From contig JALIRH010000004.1 of assembly GCA_023055505.1 (NCBI GenBank), positions 31,253,502 to 31,317,501 of the forward strand: 64,000 nt of DNA. The letters run 5' to 3'. This document shows, piece by piece, positions 24,574-38,300 of the stretch (position 1 is the first letter of the stretch; every line of letters begins with the position of its first letter). The stretch is from Callipepla californica brunnescens. Taxonomy: Eukaryota > Chordata > Aves > Galliformes > Odontophoridae. The translations under genes were made by a program, and so were the position numbers. The notes under the pieces are model-generated. The model ran no database searches. It saw only the letters and a program-made list of their open reading frames with translations, and had not been told where the DNA came from.

Positions 24574-24674
24574 TGTGGCAATGGGGGACATGGTTAGTGC
24601 GTATGATAGGAATGGGTTGATGGTTGGACTAGAAAATATTAGAGGACTTCTCCAATCTCAATGATCTGAAAATC
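24574..24674 (+). mobile_element. CR1 LINE 3' end, plus strand, ~100 bp
   Basis: The sequence runs GGCAATGGGGGACATGGTTA, then GGAATGGGTTGATGGTTGGA, then CTAGAAAATATTAGAGGACT and TCTCCAATCTCAATGATCTG, a recognisable 3' terminus of one CR1 subfamily. Only the final ~100 bases are present, a common outcome of aborted reverse transcription. Confidence 0.85.
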
Positions 24675-24849
24675 AGTACTTTCTGGGCAGCCAGCAAACA
24701 GCTCGTTAACACAACACACAGAAAAGACTGAGATAATTTCAGCTGTTAATCTAGCCCACACTCAATCTGGTTGTGAAAGAAAAGTTCATTCCTTAGGGAA
24801 GGGTTTCCTTTGAGATGAGAGGGACACTATTTTTGTCTTCGCAGATTTG

Positions 24850-25250
24850 TAAATTAGCTCATGTAGTATCAATCAATTGCAGAAAATATAGCAGCAAACT
24901 CAAAATCATTAATGGAGGACTGCAGCTGATTGTTACTAGGAGCAGCCAAGAATCATGCATAATGTAACACCTATTGTTAATTGCACAGGTACTAGATTAT
25001 TTAAATAGGTTTTGCAGATATTTAAAATGCCAGGCAGAAGAGTGCAATGCACTGAATACTTTATCAAAACTCTCTAATGCAAATGCGTTAAGTAGCGCTG
25101 CAGATTGCAGATGCATCAAAACATTTCAGAACTTTAATATATCCATTCTAGATTAAGAATATACTAGTGCTGCTCAAAAAAGCAATGTATCCTATTTTAT
25201 TATGTTGGCTAATGATGTCACAGTAAGATTCTGGTGGTATGGCAGTAGAG
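24850..25250. promoter_or_regulatory. Candidate conserved regulatory segment (weak)
   Basis: The segment holds a perfect octamer ATGCAAAT (25077-25084), several TAAT/ATTA homeodomain cores (ATTAATGG, TGTTAATTGC), AATCATGCATAATG, and a CRE-like TGATGTCA (25213-25220) within about 400 bp, with few repeats or homopolymers. Clusters like this are common in developmental enhancers in gene deserts. Motifs this short also occur by chance in AT-rich DNA, so this is a hypothesis, not a call. Confidence 0.25.
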
Positions 25251-27206
25251 GTTTAACCTTCCCACTGATATTTCATTACACGCTGATGCTGCATGACAGA
25301 CAGCATTCATATTGTATGTGAATGAAGCAGCACAGTATATCATAATAATTCAGCTTTCAAAAACTTTGCCATTTCTGTTTAAAGTAGAAAAACAGTTGAT
25401 GGCAGGCTTCTTCATATTAGCTTTTGCTTTTTCTAAATAATGCCAGTTACCAAAGTTCTGCTTTTCTTTTTTCGACCAAAGATCTCAATTACATTTAAAT
25501 ACATAAAATAATTTTCTCATGTATCTTTATGATGAGCTTCTAGTACATTGTCCTTCTTTGTCCCAAACAGAAAAATTTAGATTTAACTGCAAGTGGTGAA
25601 AATGTCTTGTTATCATTAAAAATTTATTCTATAAATTTTCTTTTTCCACATTAAATACTGCCATCTCCCAGGGTGTACCCTGTCCAATATCATTTTATCA
25701 TGACTTCAAACATTTGCTAAAATGAAAAGGGTGTAGTTAATGGAATTTACTCCAGAAAAAGTACATTTTTCTGAAATTTGAGGGCCCCCTTTCCTTGTAG
25801 AACATAGGGCCACTTCTTTGACTAGGGTACATAGGCATTTCTGCTGAAGCTTAGCAGTTACTATTCTCTATGCCTACTGAGTACTTAAGTCTTCAAAGTT
25901 TTTATAAAGTACACTTCCAAACAGCTTGCATTTTCCAAGAGTTTCTCACGGTAACTCATGATTTTCCACTGACATTCTCTTATTTTCTTTATTTAAGATG
26001 CTTTTCACAACTGAAAGTGGTTAAAATTGTTACTGGTGTCTCGGGATAGCACAGAAAATTGAGCCAGAAATATCACAAGGAAGTGGTACTGGAAGACAGG
26101 CTGTCATCAAAGCAACAAGTAATGCATTTCTGCTTTCATGTACAACCTTTACCTTTATATCAATCAATATTCACTTGGCACATCAGTGTACCAAAAAACA
26201 CACCATGTTTTATCAAACAGTTACTTCCTCTCAAAGAAGGAAATTGAGTAGTGTCAAAATAATGATAATAATAGTAAAAAGAAAGTTTTTCATAGCAAAG
26301 CAAATATGATCAATGTTTTCTACACAAGCTCATGCACTCTGACTGGTACATGACTGCTGCAATAAAAGCCAAGGGACCAAAGACAGTGTGGTGACATTAT
26401 AACTGTAGCTGGGACAAAGTTATAAGATCCTTGACAGCACAGCTTAAGCACAGCAAAGCTTAGGAGTCAATTCAAAATTCCTGAAGATCCCCATCATCCT
26501 ACTTAAAACCATTTGCACAAGTCTAAAAGACAATACAGGAAGAGTATAAAGGAAAGAAAGAGGTCACCCAAGAGAGTTTTAAGCAGGGAATTAAACAATT
26601 CTTCCTCCACCATTTTTATAGTTTTCTTATGTTGCCTTTTCCTGCTTCCTTTGCTCTTCTATCTCATCCCTTCCTTTCCTCTCTCAGTAGAGATTTCATA
26701 CTCCCCATGTAATCTTGAATTTTGTTTCAGCCAACCATGCAAAGTAATGAATATCAAATAAATTAACAAGATGCAAAGTCTATTTATAGTGCATAAAGCA
26801 AAAAAGAACTGCACTACAAATGATAATAGTAATTATTTTCATCTAGGAGGTATCACTACATTTAGAACTGCATTATTTGACAATAACGCATTACAAATGT
26901 GCAAAATGCAGCTACATTACTGAAAATACTGCTTAACCTATATACAACTGCTATTTGTTCAGAAGGAAAGATTTAATGGCATCGTATATAAAAGAGGGAA
27001 TAAAGCATATAGCTTGCAGAACACTCAAAGTTCAATTCACTTCCAAACTTTGCCTCGAACAAGATACTTTGCATCAGTTTTCCTATTTGTAAACAGATGT
27101 CTTGGCTAGAAAAATGAAATACTAAAATATTACAATGAACTGAAATATCATTTTAAATTAAATAGAAAAATGATCTGAATAACATTGGTTGTGCTTGTGA
27201 TAACAA

Positions 27207-27238
27207 ACTCAGTCTATTCTTCTGAATAGACTCTGAGT
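27207..27238. repeat. Imperfect inverted repeat, 13-bp arms with 2-nt bulge
   Basis: ACTCAG plus TCTATTC on the left pairs with GAATAGA plus CTGAGT on the right, with a loop around 27220-27223 and two unpaired bases in the right arm. It lies just upstream of an AP-1-like site and a tandem repeat. Confidence 0.8.
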
Positions 27239-27249
27239 GTTCCAACCAT

Positions 27250-27256
27250 TGAGTCA
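27250..27256. promoter_or_regulatory. AP-1 (TRE) consensus match TGAGTCA
   Basis: TGAGTCA is an exact AP-1 consensus, set in a near-palindrome TGAGTCACTCA. A 7-bp match is expected by chance several times in 64 kb counting both strands, so occupancy is unproven. Confidence 0.3.
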
Positions 27257-27257
27257 C

Positions 27258-27324
27258 TCAGTATTCAGGACTGTTCTTCAGTTAGTTTTATTCAGTATTC
27301 AGACTGATCTTCAGTTAGTTTTTG
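27258..27324. repeat. Tandem duplication, two 33-34 bp units
   Basis: Unit one (27258-27291) and unit two (27292-27324) share TCAGTATTCAG, then ACTG, then TCTTCAGTTAGTTTT. They differ by one inserted base and a few substitutions, which points to a fairly recent slippage duplication. Confidence 0.88.
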
Positions 27325-27645
27325 TCCAAGTGGGAGAAGTAATGTAAGTTTCAAATGAAAGAATTCATAAAAGAGTAAAACACTTCAAATTCGTTTTGTA
27401 AAACTACATTTAAACTTTCACGTACCACGGGATTAAATCAGTACTATATTCCCTAGATTATCTTTATCAGAAAAGTTAAGTAGGATATCAGGAAAAAAAA
27501 AAACACAACTACAGGTGGTCTATGCAACTCAAATCTGTAGTACCTTGGGGATAAATCAGCTAGAACAGGTAGATATGGTAAGCCTCCAATTTCAAAAATA
27601 GATCCTGAAATTTCACAAGCCCTAGAAAAAGGTTGTCATTTTCGC

Positions 27646-27725
27646 ACAATCACAGAATTGTAGGGGTTGGAAGGACCCTCTAGGGATCACCTAGTCCAGC
27701 CTCCCTGCCAAAACAATTTCCGTTC
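27646..27725 (-). mobile_element. CR1 LINE 3' fragment, minus strand, short
   Basis: AATCACAGAATTGTAGGGGT, TGGAAGGACCCTCTAGGGAT, then CACCTAGTCCAGCCTCCCTG and CCAAAACA match the last ~80 bases of CR1 read in reverse. Similarity is lost after about 27725. Confidence 0.88.
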
Positions 27726-29271
27726 CCAATGCAGCTATACCACTGCTGGATCTAGATCAGCTGCCTCTGGTCAATATTTAACAGAGTAGGTGTAGGTTGG
27801 ATGAAGCTACATAGAGGCAGAATGTCTTTGCTTTGCTAGTTATCATTATACAAACCACACTGATTCAATTCAACAAGTCAGCACAGACTAAGGATAGGAA
27901 AATTAGAGCTGTAAGGCTGCGCAGAAGCACATTCAAGACTAAAAAATAAAAATAAAAAGAAGTTTGAGAATTCTGGTCCCTACCTCTATAAACCTGAAGC
28001 ACTACATTGTAACTTACAGTTTCAGAAGACTTCAGGAGCCTTTACTTGCTGATGGGATCAAGTGAGAAGTTGAGTACAGACATGAAGATAAGCCCATACT
28101 AATACTAAGATGGTGGCTGAAAAATTGAGACTTGTTATAAAGTACCTGGACTTTACCAAACCTTGATCTGATGTCTGGCTCATTAGCAATGTCATGTTTA
28201 ATTGCATTACAGTTCTTGAAGTCTAAGAGTTTAGCTGACTTTAATTTATGGGAGAAACGCCAAGATAAATTATTAATCTACATAAACAATATCAAGACTA
28301 AGTTATTATTCTTAAAGAAAATCATAATATCAATATGTGTTCAATCAACCATAGCTCCAGAAGGACTCCTTGCAGCTCTCTTGCTAAGACCGTATATCTT
28401 TTCACACTCACTCTTGTATTTATAACAATTATGCTAGGACTCATACTTGATAAGGTCATTCTTTCCTGTCACCATAACATAAACTTATCAAAAGTATTTT
28501 AGAGTAACATGAGCCTGTGCAAGTTAAAGTCTTTTAGTTTCTAGCTTATGGTGTGCTATGAATCACAAGTGTAGAGAGAAGAAAAGAAGAAAAAAAGATA
28601 AAGAGCAAATACCAAATGCAGAATTGTAATTCTACTTGTTTCTACCCAAGATATCTGTTAATTTCTCTTCACGCACTTAGATGAATCGAACAGAACCATC
28701 ATCCATTACAGTGTCAGGAATTTCAGAAGTTTCAAATGGAAGTTTCATGGAAATGTGCTGTCTTGTTTTTATAGATACATATTCAAACTCCCTCACACGA
28801 TTAGATGGAACAAACTAAAACACTAAGGGAAACTCAGCTCAGATAAGGTCAAAGCTATAAAAAGATTGCATTTTGAATAAGCCTTGAAACCAAAATACAA
28901 TTTAACACAAATTCAGTTATCTTTACTCATTTTCTGCAGCCTGATAGACATTTAGAAATGGATAGGGATTTCAGGTGTCCTCATTATGGATACATTATAC
29001 CAATCACTTGGTATCTAGATTATATATCGACATCAAATCAGTGGATTAGATACAAAGACATAATCTAAAGATGAACATACCTGAAAATCTAGTGATTTCA
29101 GTGAAGATCTTAAGATAATACTTCAAATTTTAAGATGTTTAGAACCATAAATTACTCTGAATATGTTGTAATGTATTTTATTAAACATGCTACAGGTACA
29201 GCTTACTAAAACAAAAAGCTCATGTTTAAAATATTATTTCACTGATACAATAGCTGTATATTCTCAGGTAG

Positions 29272-29391
29272 CATTAGCATGCTAACGAATCCTGTCCACT
29301 AGTGTTTGTGAATCGCTAATGCATTCTTAATATCTGATAAACCAGAACCTTAGGGTGCAAAGTTCCATTAGCATGCTAATGCATCTTGTCC
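29272..29391. repeat. Direct repeat of a 26-bp palindrome-containing element
   Basis: Copies at 29272-29297 and 29366-29391 match at 23 of 26 bases by eye. Each starts with CATTAGCATGCTAA and ends with TGTCC. Copy one holds the 12-bp palindrome TTAGCATGCTAA (29274-29285); copy two extends it to 14 bp, ATTAGCATGCTAAT (29367-29380). A partial third echo, GCTAATGCAT, lies between them at about 29315-29324. Confidence 0.85.
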
Positions 29392-32300
29392 CTGCTTGCT
29401 TTAGAATTAGAGAGCATAGGTTATTAGACAAAGAAAGGTCATTTTTCATTTTGTTAAAGCCATTAACATTGAGAAAAGAGATAGAGACACTGTCTGTCAG
29501 ACAACATTTCTTATCAAAAAGCAAAGTATAACAAAACACCACCTGTAAAGCAGTACAGAGAAAAGGTTAACAGCCCTAATACCTAACTAACTGGTTTTAG
29601 AAGCCCCATTCATTATTTGTATTTAGCATTTAACATGTGCATCCAGAAATTTGTCAGCTGACTCTGTGCTTCATGGCTCAAAATGCAGTCTCATGCATAC
29701 ACGCAAAATAAATAAATAAATTACTCTGATTAATTATCCTCAGTACAAAGATTTTAAAAAGGAGTAGTGATATAAATAAGTTGAAAATTCAGAACACTAG
29801 CAAATAATAATCCAACCAAAGCATTTGTTTTGAATAACATAGCTCTCTAAAATGTATAAAGACTTCTTCCTTTCCACTTGTGAAACTGAATTACTCCCTG
29901 AAATCAGTGAAGTTATACTGATTTAAATATAAGATCCTGTAGATTGATACTGAGCAACTGAAAGAGAGGTATTTCTTCAGATCCTGTGTTTACAGGTATT
30001 TTATGGGGCAGGGTGTCAGTGTCAATAGCCTGATCCATACACAGAGATGGAAAACCACAGGAAGAGTGAAATAAAGTCTGTACTGCCTTACATATGTGGC
30101 TTAACATCTTTGTAAAGACAAATATGGCAGCAGTAGCACCCTGCCACAGCTGCTATGTTAATTAAGGGTCGTGATGCTCTGTGACTAGGCTCAATGATTG
30201 CTGAAGAGATGTTCAATTTTAGCAATGCATACAGCAAGGAGGTCTATGCTCCTGGGGCCAGTATGAACCTATTCCTTCTTGATGAGAGAAACCATCCTTT
30301 AGTAGACATCCTGTAAGCACAGAGACGTGATAGACATGAGGGTCAGAGGGAAAAAAACAGTCCCTGGTGCTGGATGAACACAAAGTAGCAAGGCCTTTAC
30401 CTATCCCCATTTACCCTAGGAATTCACTCAAAAACCAGCTGCAATCCTATTTTCAAGCATGTAAGAAGTCAGTTGATGGAATGTTATAAATATTAAGAGA
30501 AGATTATTGTAATCTTCTCACGTGACACATCTCCACTCTTGTAAATAACAGAAAAGCACTGAGGAATATTTTGTTGGATTAAGGTGAAATAGCACAGAGC
30601 AAAAAGTAGAAAATCTACCCAGAGGCAAAATTCCTTTTTTTCCCTAATTGTGACTTTCTGGTGAACAGTTTCTCAAGAGCTCTTGAGTATGTCAATAATG
30701 TCTGTATTTTTACCATTCAATTTTTCTTGCCTGTGAAGTTAAAATCCAGAAATATCTGCCAAAAATATATTTTGCACTCATTTTCAGAATTTCTACTTTT
30801 CACAGAACTGTTCAGTTACGAGTCATCAGATCAAAGAAACATATTATCTGCCTATGTTCACATACATCGCTCAATAAATGGCCAATCATCAAAAGAAGCA
30901 CAAACTGGATAAAAAGAACAAAACAGAGATATTTATATGAGGCTTGTGGATAATTTATAAACAGTAAAGGTGACACTGAAATCAATTATTCATTGGAAAT
31001 TAATTTGCTTGATGCTGCCTCACTAAGATTTCTACCCAGCTCCAGAATGAAACCATTACACATTCATTCTTCTTTGCATTCTAATTACTTTCTGAACCCA
31101 GCCGATCAGTACAACACACCACTACATCATTTACCTCAGTGTCTTACAGCATAGACCTAAAAGACAGGTTGACACCTCAAGATCTCCTACAGTGATAAGA
31201 TCTCAGTGTATTGAGTGTAGATGAGACAAGTATAAACACAAAATACACAGGATAAAGGGGGAAATATATATCAGTCTCTTTTTAAGCATTATGATAAAAT
31301 AGGAAAACAAATTCTAATATACATGATGCACTCACTAAACTGTATCAGTTGCAAAATGCCTGGACAGAAAATTACATCATGACTGAAATACAAATGAATA
31401 TGAAGTTTGCAAAATAGCACATATTACCAGGCATCTGCCATCCATTCCAAACCATGCACCTGACCTTCCATACACAGGGTTTATTCAGATACTAATTCTC
31501 TGGTTTGTCATGAGTTTCAGAAACTTCGTTCTCATCCTAGGAATCTTAAACTTCTGAGCTCTGAGATAATGTGGGAGTCTTGAGAATGAGAACAAGACAC
31601 ATTTTCTGTGGTTAAGGCATGAAAATAAGGATTTCAAACAACAGAAAATAACATAAAGAATGTCTCAAATATCACAATAATGTGTATTTAAACCAAATGC
31701 TTGACCCATGATGGCTCAAATCTAGAAATGTCAAGACTATTTAAAGGGCATCCCTGGTGCTCAGAGACTGTGCTAGAGCCCTGTCTCAGCTTATTGCCAT
31801 ATCTCCTTTCCACCCACACTACAGTGCTATACTTACTACTAGCTTCTAGACAGGACAAGTCAGATATTCATGTTCTGTTGCATCAGGTACCTGTATATAC
31901 TACCTGTAAATTCCATATGAATTCAATATCAAAATTAGGTCTCTTACCAGTGAAATGGTACTAGTCGTCTAACTCATTGCTGGTTTTCTATACTTCTCTA
32001 TTTTACAGTTGAGTTTCTAGAATAAGACTAGAATATATTTTACCATTTTTCTGTTACTTAGGATATTAACTCTTTTCATTAAAAAATAAATCATTGATTA
32101 CTTCCTATTTTCAATTAAGATTTAATTCTCATTAGCCTAATTAGAGTTTTTTTTCCTCAAAACATAAATTTCAAATAAACTATTTTGTTCACTGATTCAT
32201 TATGCTAATAACTTATTTTCAAAAAAAGTTTTACACATCTTCAGGAAATATTAACAAACATGAACAACTTGCATACTAGGGTGAACATTTTTACTCCAAT

Positions 32301-35300
32301 TTATTATACTGACTATTAATACAAATACAGCAGGAATGCTTGCAAGTCACTTTCATAAGGGTATTCAGATGTTTCCCAAAAGACTAAGGAGTGATTTCAC
32401 AAATTAGACAGAGGAGGTTTCAACACTAAAAAACTTGGGAAATGGACTGGAAGTCTTTCTCAGATCAGTAATCTAGTTATTTGCCTTTTAACTCTAACTT
32501 CTGGGATGCAGTTTTGTTCAAATTTCTAATATTGTATTGTTTCTATAAAAGTAATAATCTTTTCATTTCTAGGGACTCTTTCCAAAGTATTTTAAATTGC
32601 TGCAACTATGGTTTCTGCTTTATTCCTTCGGTATTCTTTTTTTGATATTGATTATATGACCATAAGATACTATGACAGTCTAAACTTAATTCTTTACTAC
32701 CTTCATTTTCAGTTAACAACAGTGAAGCAATTGCTTCCAATACTAAATAAAAATTACAACTTTTTTATCATTTCAGTGATTTCAGACACAGTCACCGAAA
32801 AACAAACTCACAAAAGCATGGCTAAAAACGTCAGGCCGGAAACAAAACACCCTTTCATCTTTCAATTAGGAACTGAAATAATAAGACATTAGTAGTTGGG
32901 TTCTATCTGTCATATTCAAGGGATACAAGCTGGACCGGCTTTGTAGGGAAAGGTCATCTCAAGTAGATCAATGGGATTTTTTAATTAAGGCTAATCCTGT
33001 CATCTTTTTGGTTTAAAGTAAAGAAAGATAACAATGGACTATACAACAGTTATCTTTGTTTTTTCCTATCATAGAATTTGACATCAATGTAATTCATATA
33101 TTGTAAAGTACTGCATCTGTGTATTCATGCTGAGTTTTTGATGGGCATCCCAGGTGCCTCTGATCTCCTGACAAATGTTAACATATGATTAAAAAGCATT
33201 TAATTTGAAGGAAGGGACTTAATTTGAGAACCAGTGGTCATGATTCATGCCAAAACAATTCAGTTTATGATAGAATAATTCTTGAGGAAGAGGGTTTTTT
33301 TTATCCATAGGGTTAAACATTAGTAGTTTCTTCCAAACTTCTTCCAAACTTCCAATATCTTCTAAAAATATAATTCTGAATTGTCCCCTCAGCTTAATGA
33401 CAATTTCCAGCCCTTCTCTCCTACCCATCCCCCACAAAGTTAAATTCTTCAGATTCAGCCTCTGATAGAGAGACTGCAGACACAGTTTCACTTTCTCTCA
33501 TATATTTTCTATTCTAAATGTCCCTGCCTAGGCTGGAATGTATTCCTATTTCAAGTAGTACAGTCCAGTCATAAGGTTACACTCTCTTCACATTGAGATA
33601 CATGTTGCATCCCCTTCAAAAATAACTGTTCTCAATGACCATGCTTAAAGGAGAGGAAAAACTTAGGAGAACCTCATATATGTTTTCTTTCTTTCCTCTT
33701 TCATATATGAATTTATTAGTGCTAGATTAACAGAAACTATTCTAAATCTTATTTATTTCTTGATACATGCTGTGACAGATGACAAGGTTCTGAATTAAGT
33801 TAGCTAGTAGCTGGATTTAGTATCCATTAACTAACTAGATACAACCGAACTTTTCAAATAAATGTGCAGTACAGAATCTCTAAATGAACTGACAGACAAT
33901 AGAAATGCAACGAGGGACAAGTAACTTGGAGCTGGTTTCAGTACTGTGAACAAAATCATAGGCAAAAAACATCCAATCCACTGGGGTGAAAAAACCCAAG
34001 TTTATTTTTTCTATAGCTGCTAAAAGAACAATATTTACAGTTACTATTATAATATTAAATATATGATATTTATAGTTATTTTTACCTTTTTTTTTTTTCC
34101 TTCTCATTTTTCTACTAGTTACTAAGAATACAAAGAAAGCAGCAGTTGAAGAGGTGTGATGTAGCAGTGACTCCTGCATTTGTTGATTGCTAAAGGCAGA
34201 AAACACCTTTCTTTTTTCAGTATGTCTTTCAGTGGGATAATGTCCTATATAAAAGCTATAGGTTTGGTTTTAACTGAGAACATCAAAATGTTTAAATTCT
34301 GATTGCAAAAAGGGGAAACAAACATCCACAAAAAGTTACTGATTTTCCAAGTCAAAAAGCATCATAGAAAGGCAGATTGTTTAAGTGAAATTCATTATAT
34401 TTTAATGTGCAACTCAAGCCAATATTATTACAAGTTATTCTTAACAGAAACATAATTATGGCACTAATAAAAGCATTCTTGATATATATGAGTTCAGCTG
34501 AAATTTTATGCCTATTAAAATACTTTCATTCTCTTTTTTTTTATGTTAATTGTGCTCAGACCAAGAAATGAGAAAGGCAATGATAAAACAAGTACAACGC
34601 AGTGTGAAATAGAACAATTCCTATTATATGGTCCTTTCTTATTTAAAAAAAATCTTTAAAAGTAAAGTTAGTGCACACCATTCTGATGAGCTTTTGCTAT
34701 GTACTTTTGATTCTTGAAGACTTTTTAGATAATGTGGCCATTTCTGTTTGTCTGGTTGGCATTATGTATCAGTGTTTCAGGGCTCTTCAACAGAGATAGT
34801 TTTTTGCTAAAGCTAGAAGTTTGTTTAAAACTATTACTAGTGTTGTTTCAATTGCACAAAGGGCTCACGAAAGCCATTATTTTTATGACTGCTTTATAAA
34901 AGTATATATATTTAAAAGAAGCTGTAGAAGTCACTATATGTATAAATTTTAATGAATTCTCTTATGCCAGAACTGTCCCTGTTTGGTAATAAAAGCTCAT
35001 ATAGACCAAGGAATGTATTAACAATAGGAAGGTGAAGTACGAGGAAACAACTAGACACCCCTCTGTTAAGACATGACACTCAAATGAACTTTGAGTGAAG
35101 ACTTTATATATACATATATATGTAGGATTACTGTGATTTTCATCAGAGACAAGATGCCAGCCTGGCTGAAGGCAAATTTAAGGCTTTTTTTTTAGCCCAG
35201 GAAACAAAAGCATCCAAGTAAATATGATCTCCTATGCTAGTCTTCACCTTTGTGCTCTGTTCCAGGGTAAATCACAGTTGGAAATACACCAACTCTTTGC

Positions 35301-38300
35301 TTTTATTGCCTCTTCAAGTGTAGGAAAGAGAGCCTTCCCTCTCAGAGATTTCAAGTGTTTCCTAATTAGTATTTCAGAGCAGATATTAAGATGCAATCTT
35401 GTCCGACTTTCTTTTTGAGCTGAGAGACCTTGTTTGTAAGGACTAGAATTATTCTCTCCTGTTTAATTCATGAAAGATCTTCAGCAGAATTTGCCGTCTG
35501 GACCCAAAATTAGATCTCAATGGAAATGCCATATTATAATCTTAAATCACAGTTCCTGTACCACAGTTTTTGCCTCTGGTAATATTACAAGGATCATTAG
35601 AGTAGGTACAAAGATAACTTAAAAGTTTCTAAAGGGCAATAGCTATATGAACTGAGCATAAGAAAAAACTGTGAACAGAACAGTCTTCTTTTGCATGCTG
35701 TTCAAGTTTTGAAGAAAAGAATTTCATTTTTGACATTTTCAACAGCCATAAAAATTCAGCTACAGGATTTTCCATATACACTTTGAGTCAGAAACTCATG
35801 GCGGCTTATTGTTTTTCCTTCTTTGATTCTAAATTTGAACTTACAATGGAGCTGTCATTTAAACATGCTTTAAGCTAATGCCACTGGCCTCATTGTCTCA
35901 CTAAACTTTAATTCAGTTTACAAGCATGCCTTTTCTCAAAGTAAAATAATTTGACCAAAGCCACTGCTTCACATTAGAATCCACAATCTGCTCCTGTTTA
36001 CATGAATATCTCAACTAGGATAAAAGACTTAAGTATTTATACAAAAGGACCCCATGCCTGTATTGTCAGTGATGTGACAATGAACATGGCTGTGTATAAA
36101 ACCATGTGTAAATGGAGCATGAAAATAATCCATGAAAATAAATCCAGATGTTTTATACCATATACATACTGTATTTATAGACGGATTACTGTAAATATCC
36201 TTGTTACATGCCTCTCACTATTGTTTTCTTTATTAGGAAATAGAAATGTTAATTCAATGACTTTCAAAATAAGTAATTTATAGAAGAGGAAAATAAATCC
36301 ATCATAAACACTTCTTCATTCCTCTTGCACCCAATCCAGCAAAGACCACGGTGAACAGCTTTTTCCTCTACTCTCACACTGCCAGTTTTGCTGAATAGTG
36401 AATGGAAGAAGCAGAAGCTAAGGTCACCATGCCCTTATCTTCCCAGGCACAAAAAAATATATAGTGAAAAGAGGTAGACTAGTGAAAGAACTGCAAAGAC
36501 AGGGTTGCTCAGTTTATTGTGTAATGTTGCCAATTTCACTTTTACAGCAGAGTGAAAGCTGACCTTTACAATCAGGAATAAGATTTTTACAGTCTAGTAT
36601 GGTACAGACATACGTAAAATGTCTCCCAAAAGCAAGTGCTTCAAGAAGGACTTGGAATTCAATGGATTTAGTAAAAGAGCAGAGAAGTTCTGTAGAGTTT
36701 AAAAGCCCCAGCCAATATTGTCTGAAAAGAAGGAAATATCTGAGACACAAAGAACAAAGCCAGAGAATCTGCCATTGGAAATATATGATAGGTCAAGTGC
36801 CAAAACCATTTTACTGTTAAATTGCACATGGATAAGGAAGGTATATAAATTTGAAAAGAGACTGGACCTGGGTAGGTAGAAATACCTTGTTTATATTCCA
36901 CCTCATAGAAGATGACCTAGGAAGAATCGGGGCCCATCTCCCTTTTCCCTGTGAACAACTCCCTGTAGTCACATACTGTAAATGTTACTGATGGGTTGTC
37001 GCTGTATTGCTTATTTTTTGAGAAAACTACAAGACAAAACTATTTACAGTTGTACTCAAACCACAGAAACATATCATAGTTGTACCTCAGCATACCTGGA
37101 ACTACCTGGACTTCAAGTTTATCCCATAGCCCAGGGTTGAATTAAGCTAGATCATGTGATTTAACTACTTGAAGTTGACTACAGATAATTTTCCTTAGTG
37201 CATAATTAGTGTTTGCAAAGCTTATGCTTCAATTACACTTTTTATAAAGTTTATAGAGAATTCAGTGGCAAAATTCATTTACCCGAATGCACCTGCCATC
37301 AGCTCAGTGGCAAACTTGAACCCAAAGAAGTCTGGATCATCAAAAATCTTTGAATTGTCAGTTGTCTACATTCTGTTCTGTCCAAGTGAGGACTATTTTA
37401 ATACAGCCTAATTTAATGTTACCATAAATAGCATTTAGCAAAATACAGAGGAGAAGTGAGAATATATTAATAATACAAAGACAAGAATGATACCTTTTTT
37501 AGAAGCAACATCTTAATTCATCATTTGTAAAGTCTTAGATATGGATGGAACACAGAACACAGTTACAATATATACAGTCTGATCTTTGTCTAGAGTACAC
37601 CTGAATTAATATTCACTATAACTTTCAGGATTTTATGCTGATATTAAAGTTCATACTGCATACTATCTCTACAATAAAGGTAACTTCATGTCTGGGACAT
37701 ATTTTTGTCAAGAAGAATCAATTCTTCTTCTTTTAGAAGCTATTTAGTATGCTGCTATTTCAGGGTGCAAAAAAGGTTACTGCAGCATTTAGATGTGATT
37801 CTGTTACTTTCATTCTGTTCAATGATTTGCAATCATCAGTACTTCATGGGGGAATAAAGTGATTGACTTCCTAAAAAATAATGCCATAAAGGAGATATGG
37901 CAGAATATAAAACATCAACATTCACATTAATAATCTTTAAATATTTGATGAGTAAGAAGTTGTCCTCACAAGAAAAATTTGAACAGCAGTATTTCTTGTA
38001 GGGGATGTCATAAACCTTCCTGAAATCTCATGAGACATAACTAACCTAATATCCACCTTCTGCAGAAAGCTTTGAAGTGATAGACCTATTAGCAAACTAA
38101 TTAACAATCCATTATAAATGGCCAAATTAATTTTCATGACTTAATCGTAAACCTTTTATGAACCTAAAACTTTCAGATGCTCTATTCTTAATAAGACACG
38201 TCACCTTAAAACTCATTAAAATATACCAGTAATTTAAATGACTACAGTGATTAATGCAGGAAAAGATACTGATGTTCAAAACAGTATATTCCTATTAAAC

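Larger units (their letters stand above)
24675..27645. other. Unique non-coding DNA with possible regulatory segment
   Basis: No gene recognised. The part from about 24850 to 25250 is dense in homeodomain- and POU-type motifs and is listed separately. The hairpin and tandem repeat at 27207-27324 are also listed separately. An 82-codon frame at 26513-26761 shows a hydrophobic middle (residues about 30-55) but no family match. Confidence 0.55.

Noticed and set aside
33068..33100. ATCATAGAATTTGACATC as a CR1 tail
   Set aside because: Single octamer-like match without downstream CR1 sequence.
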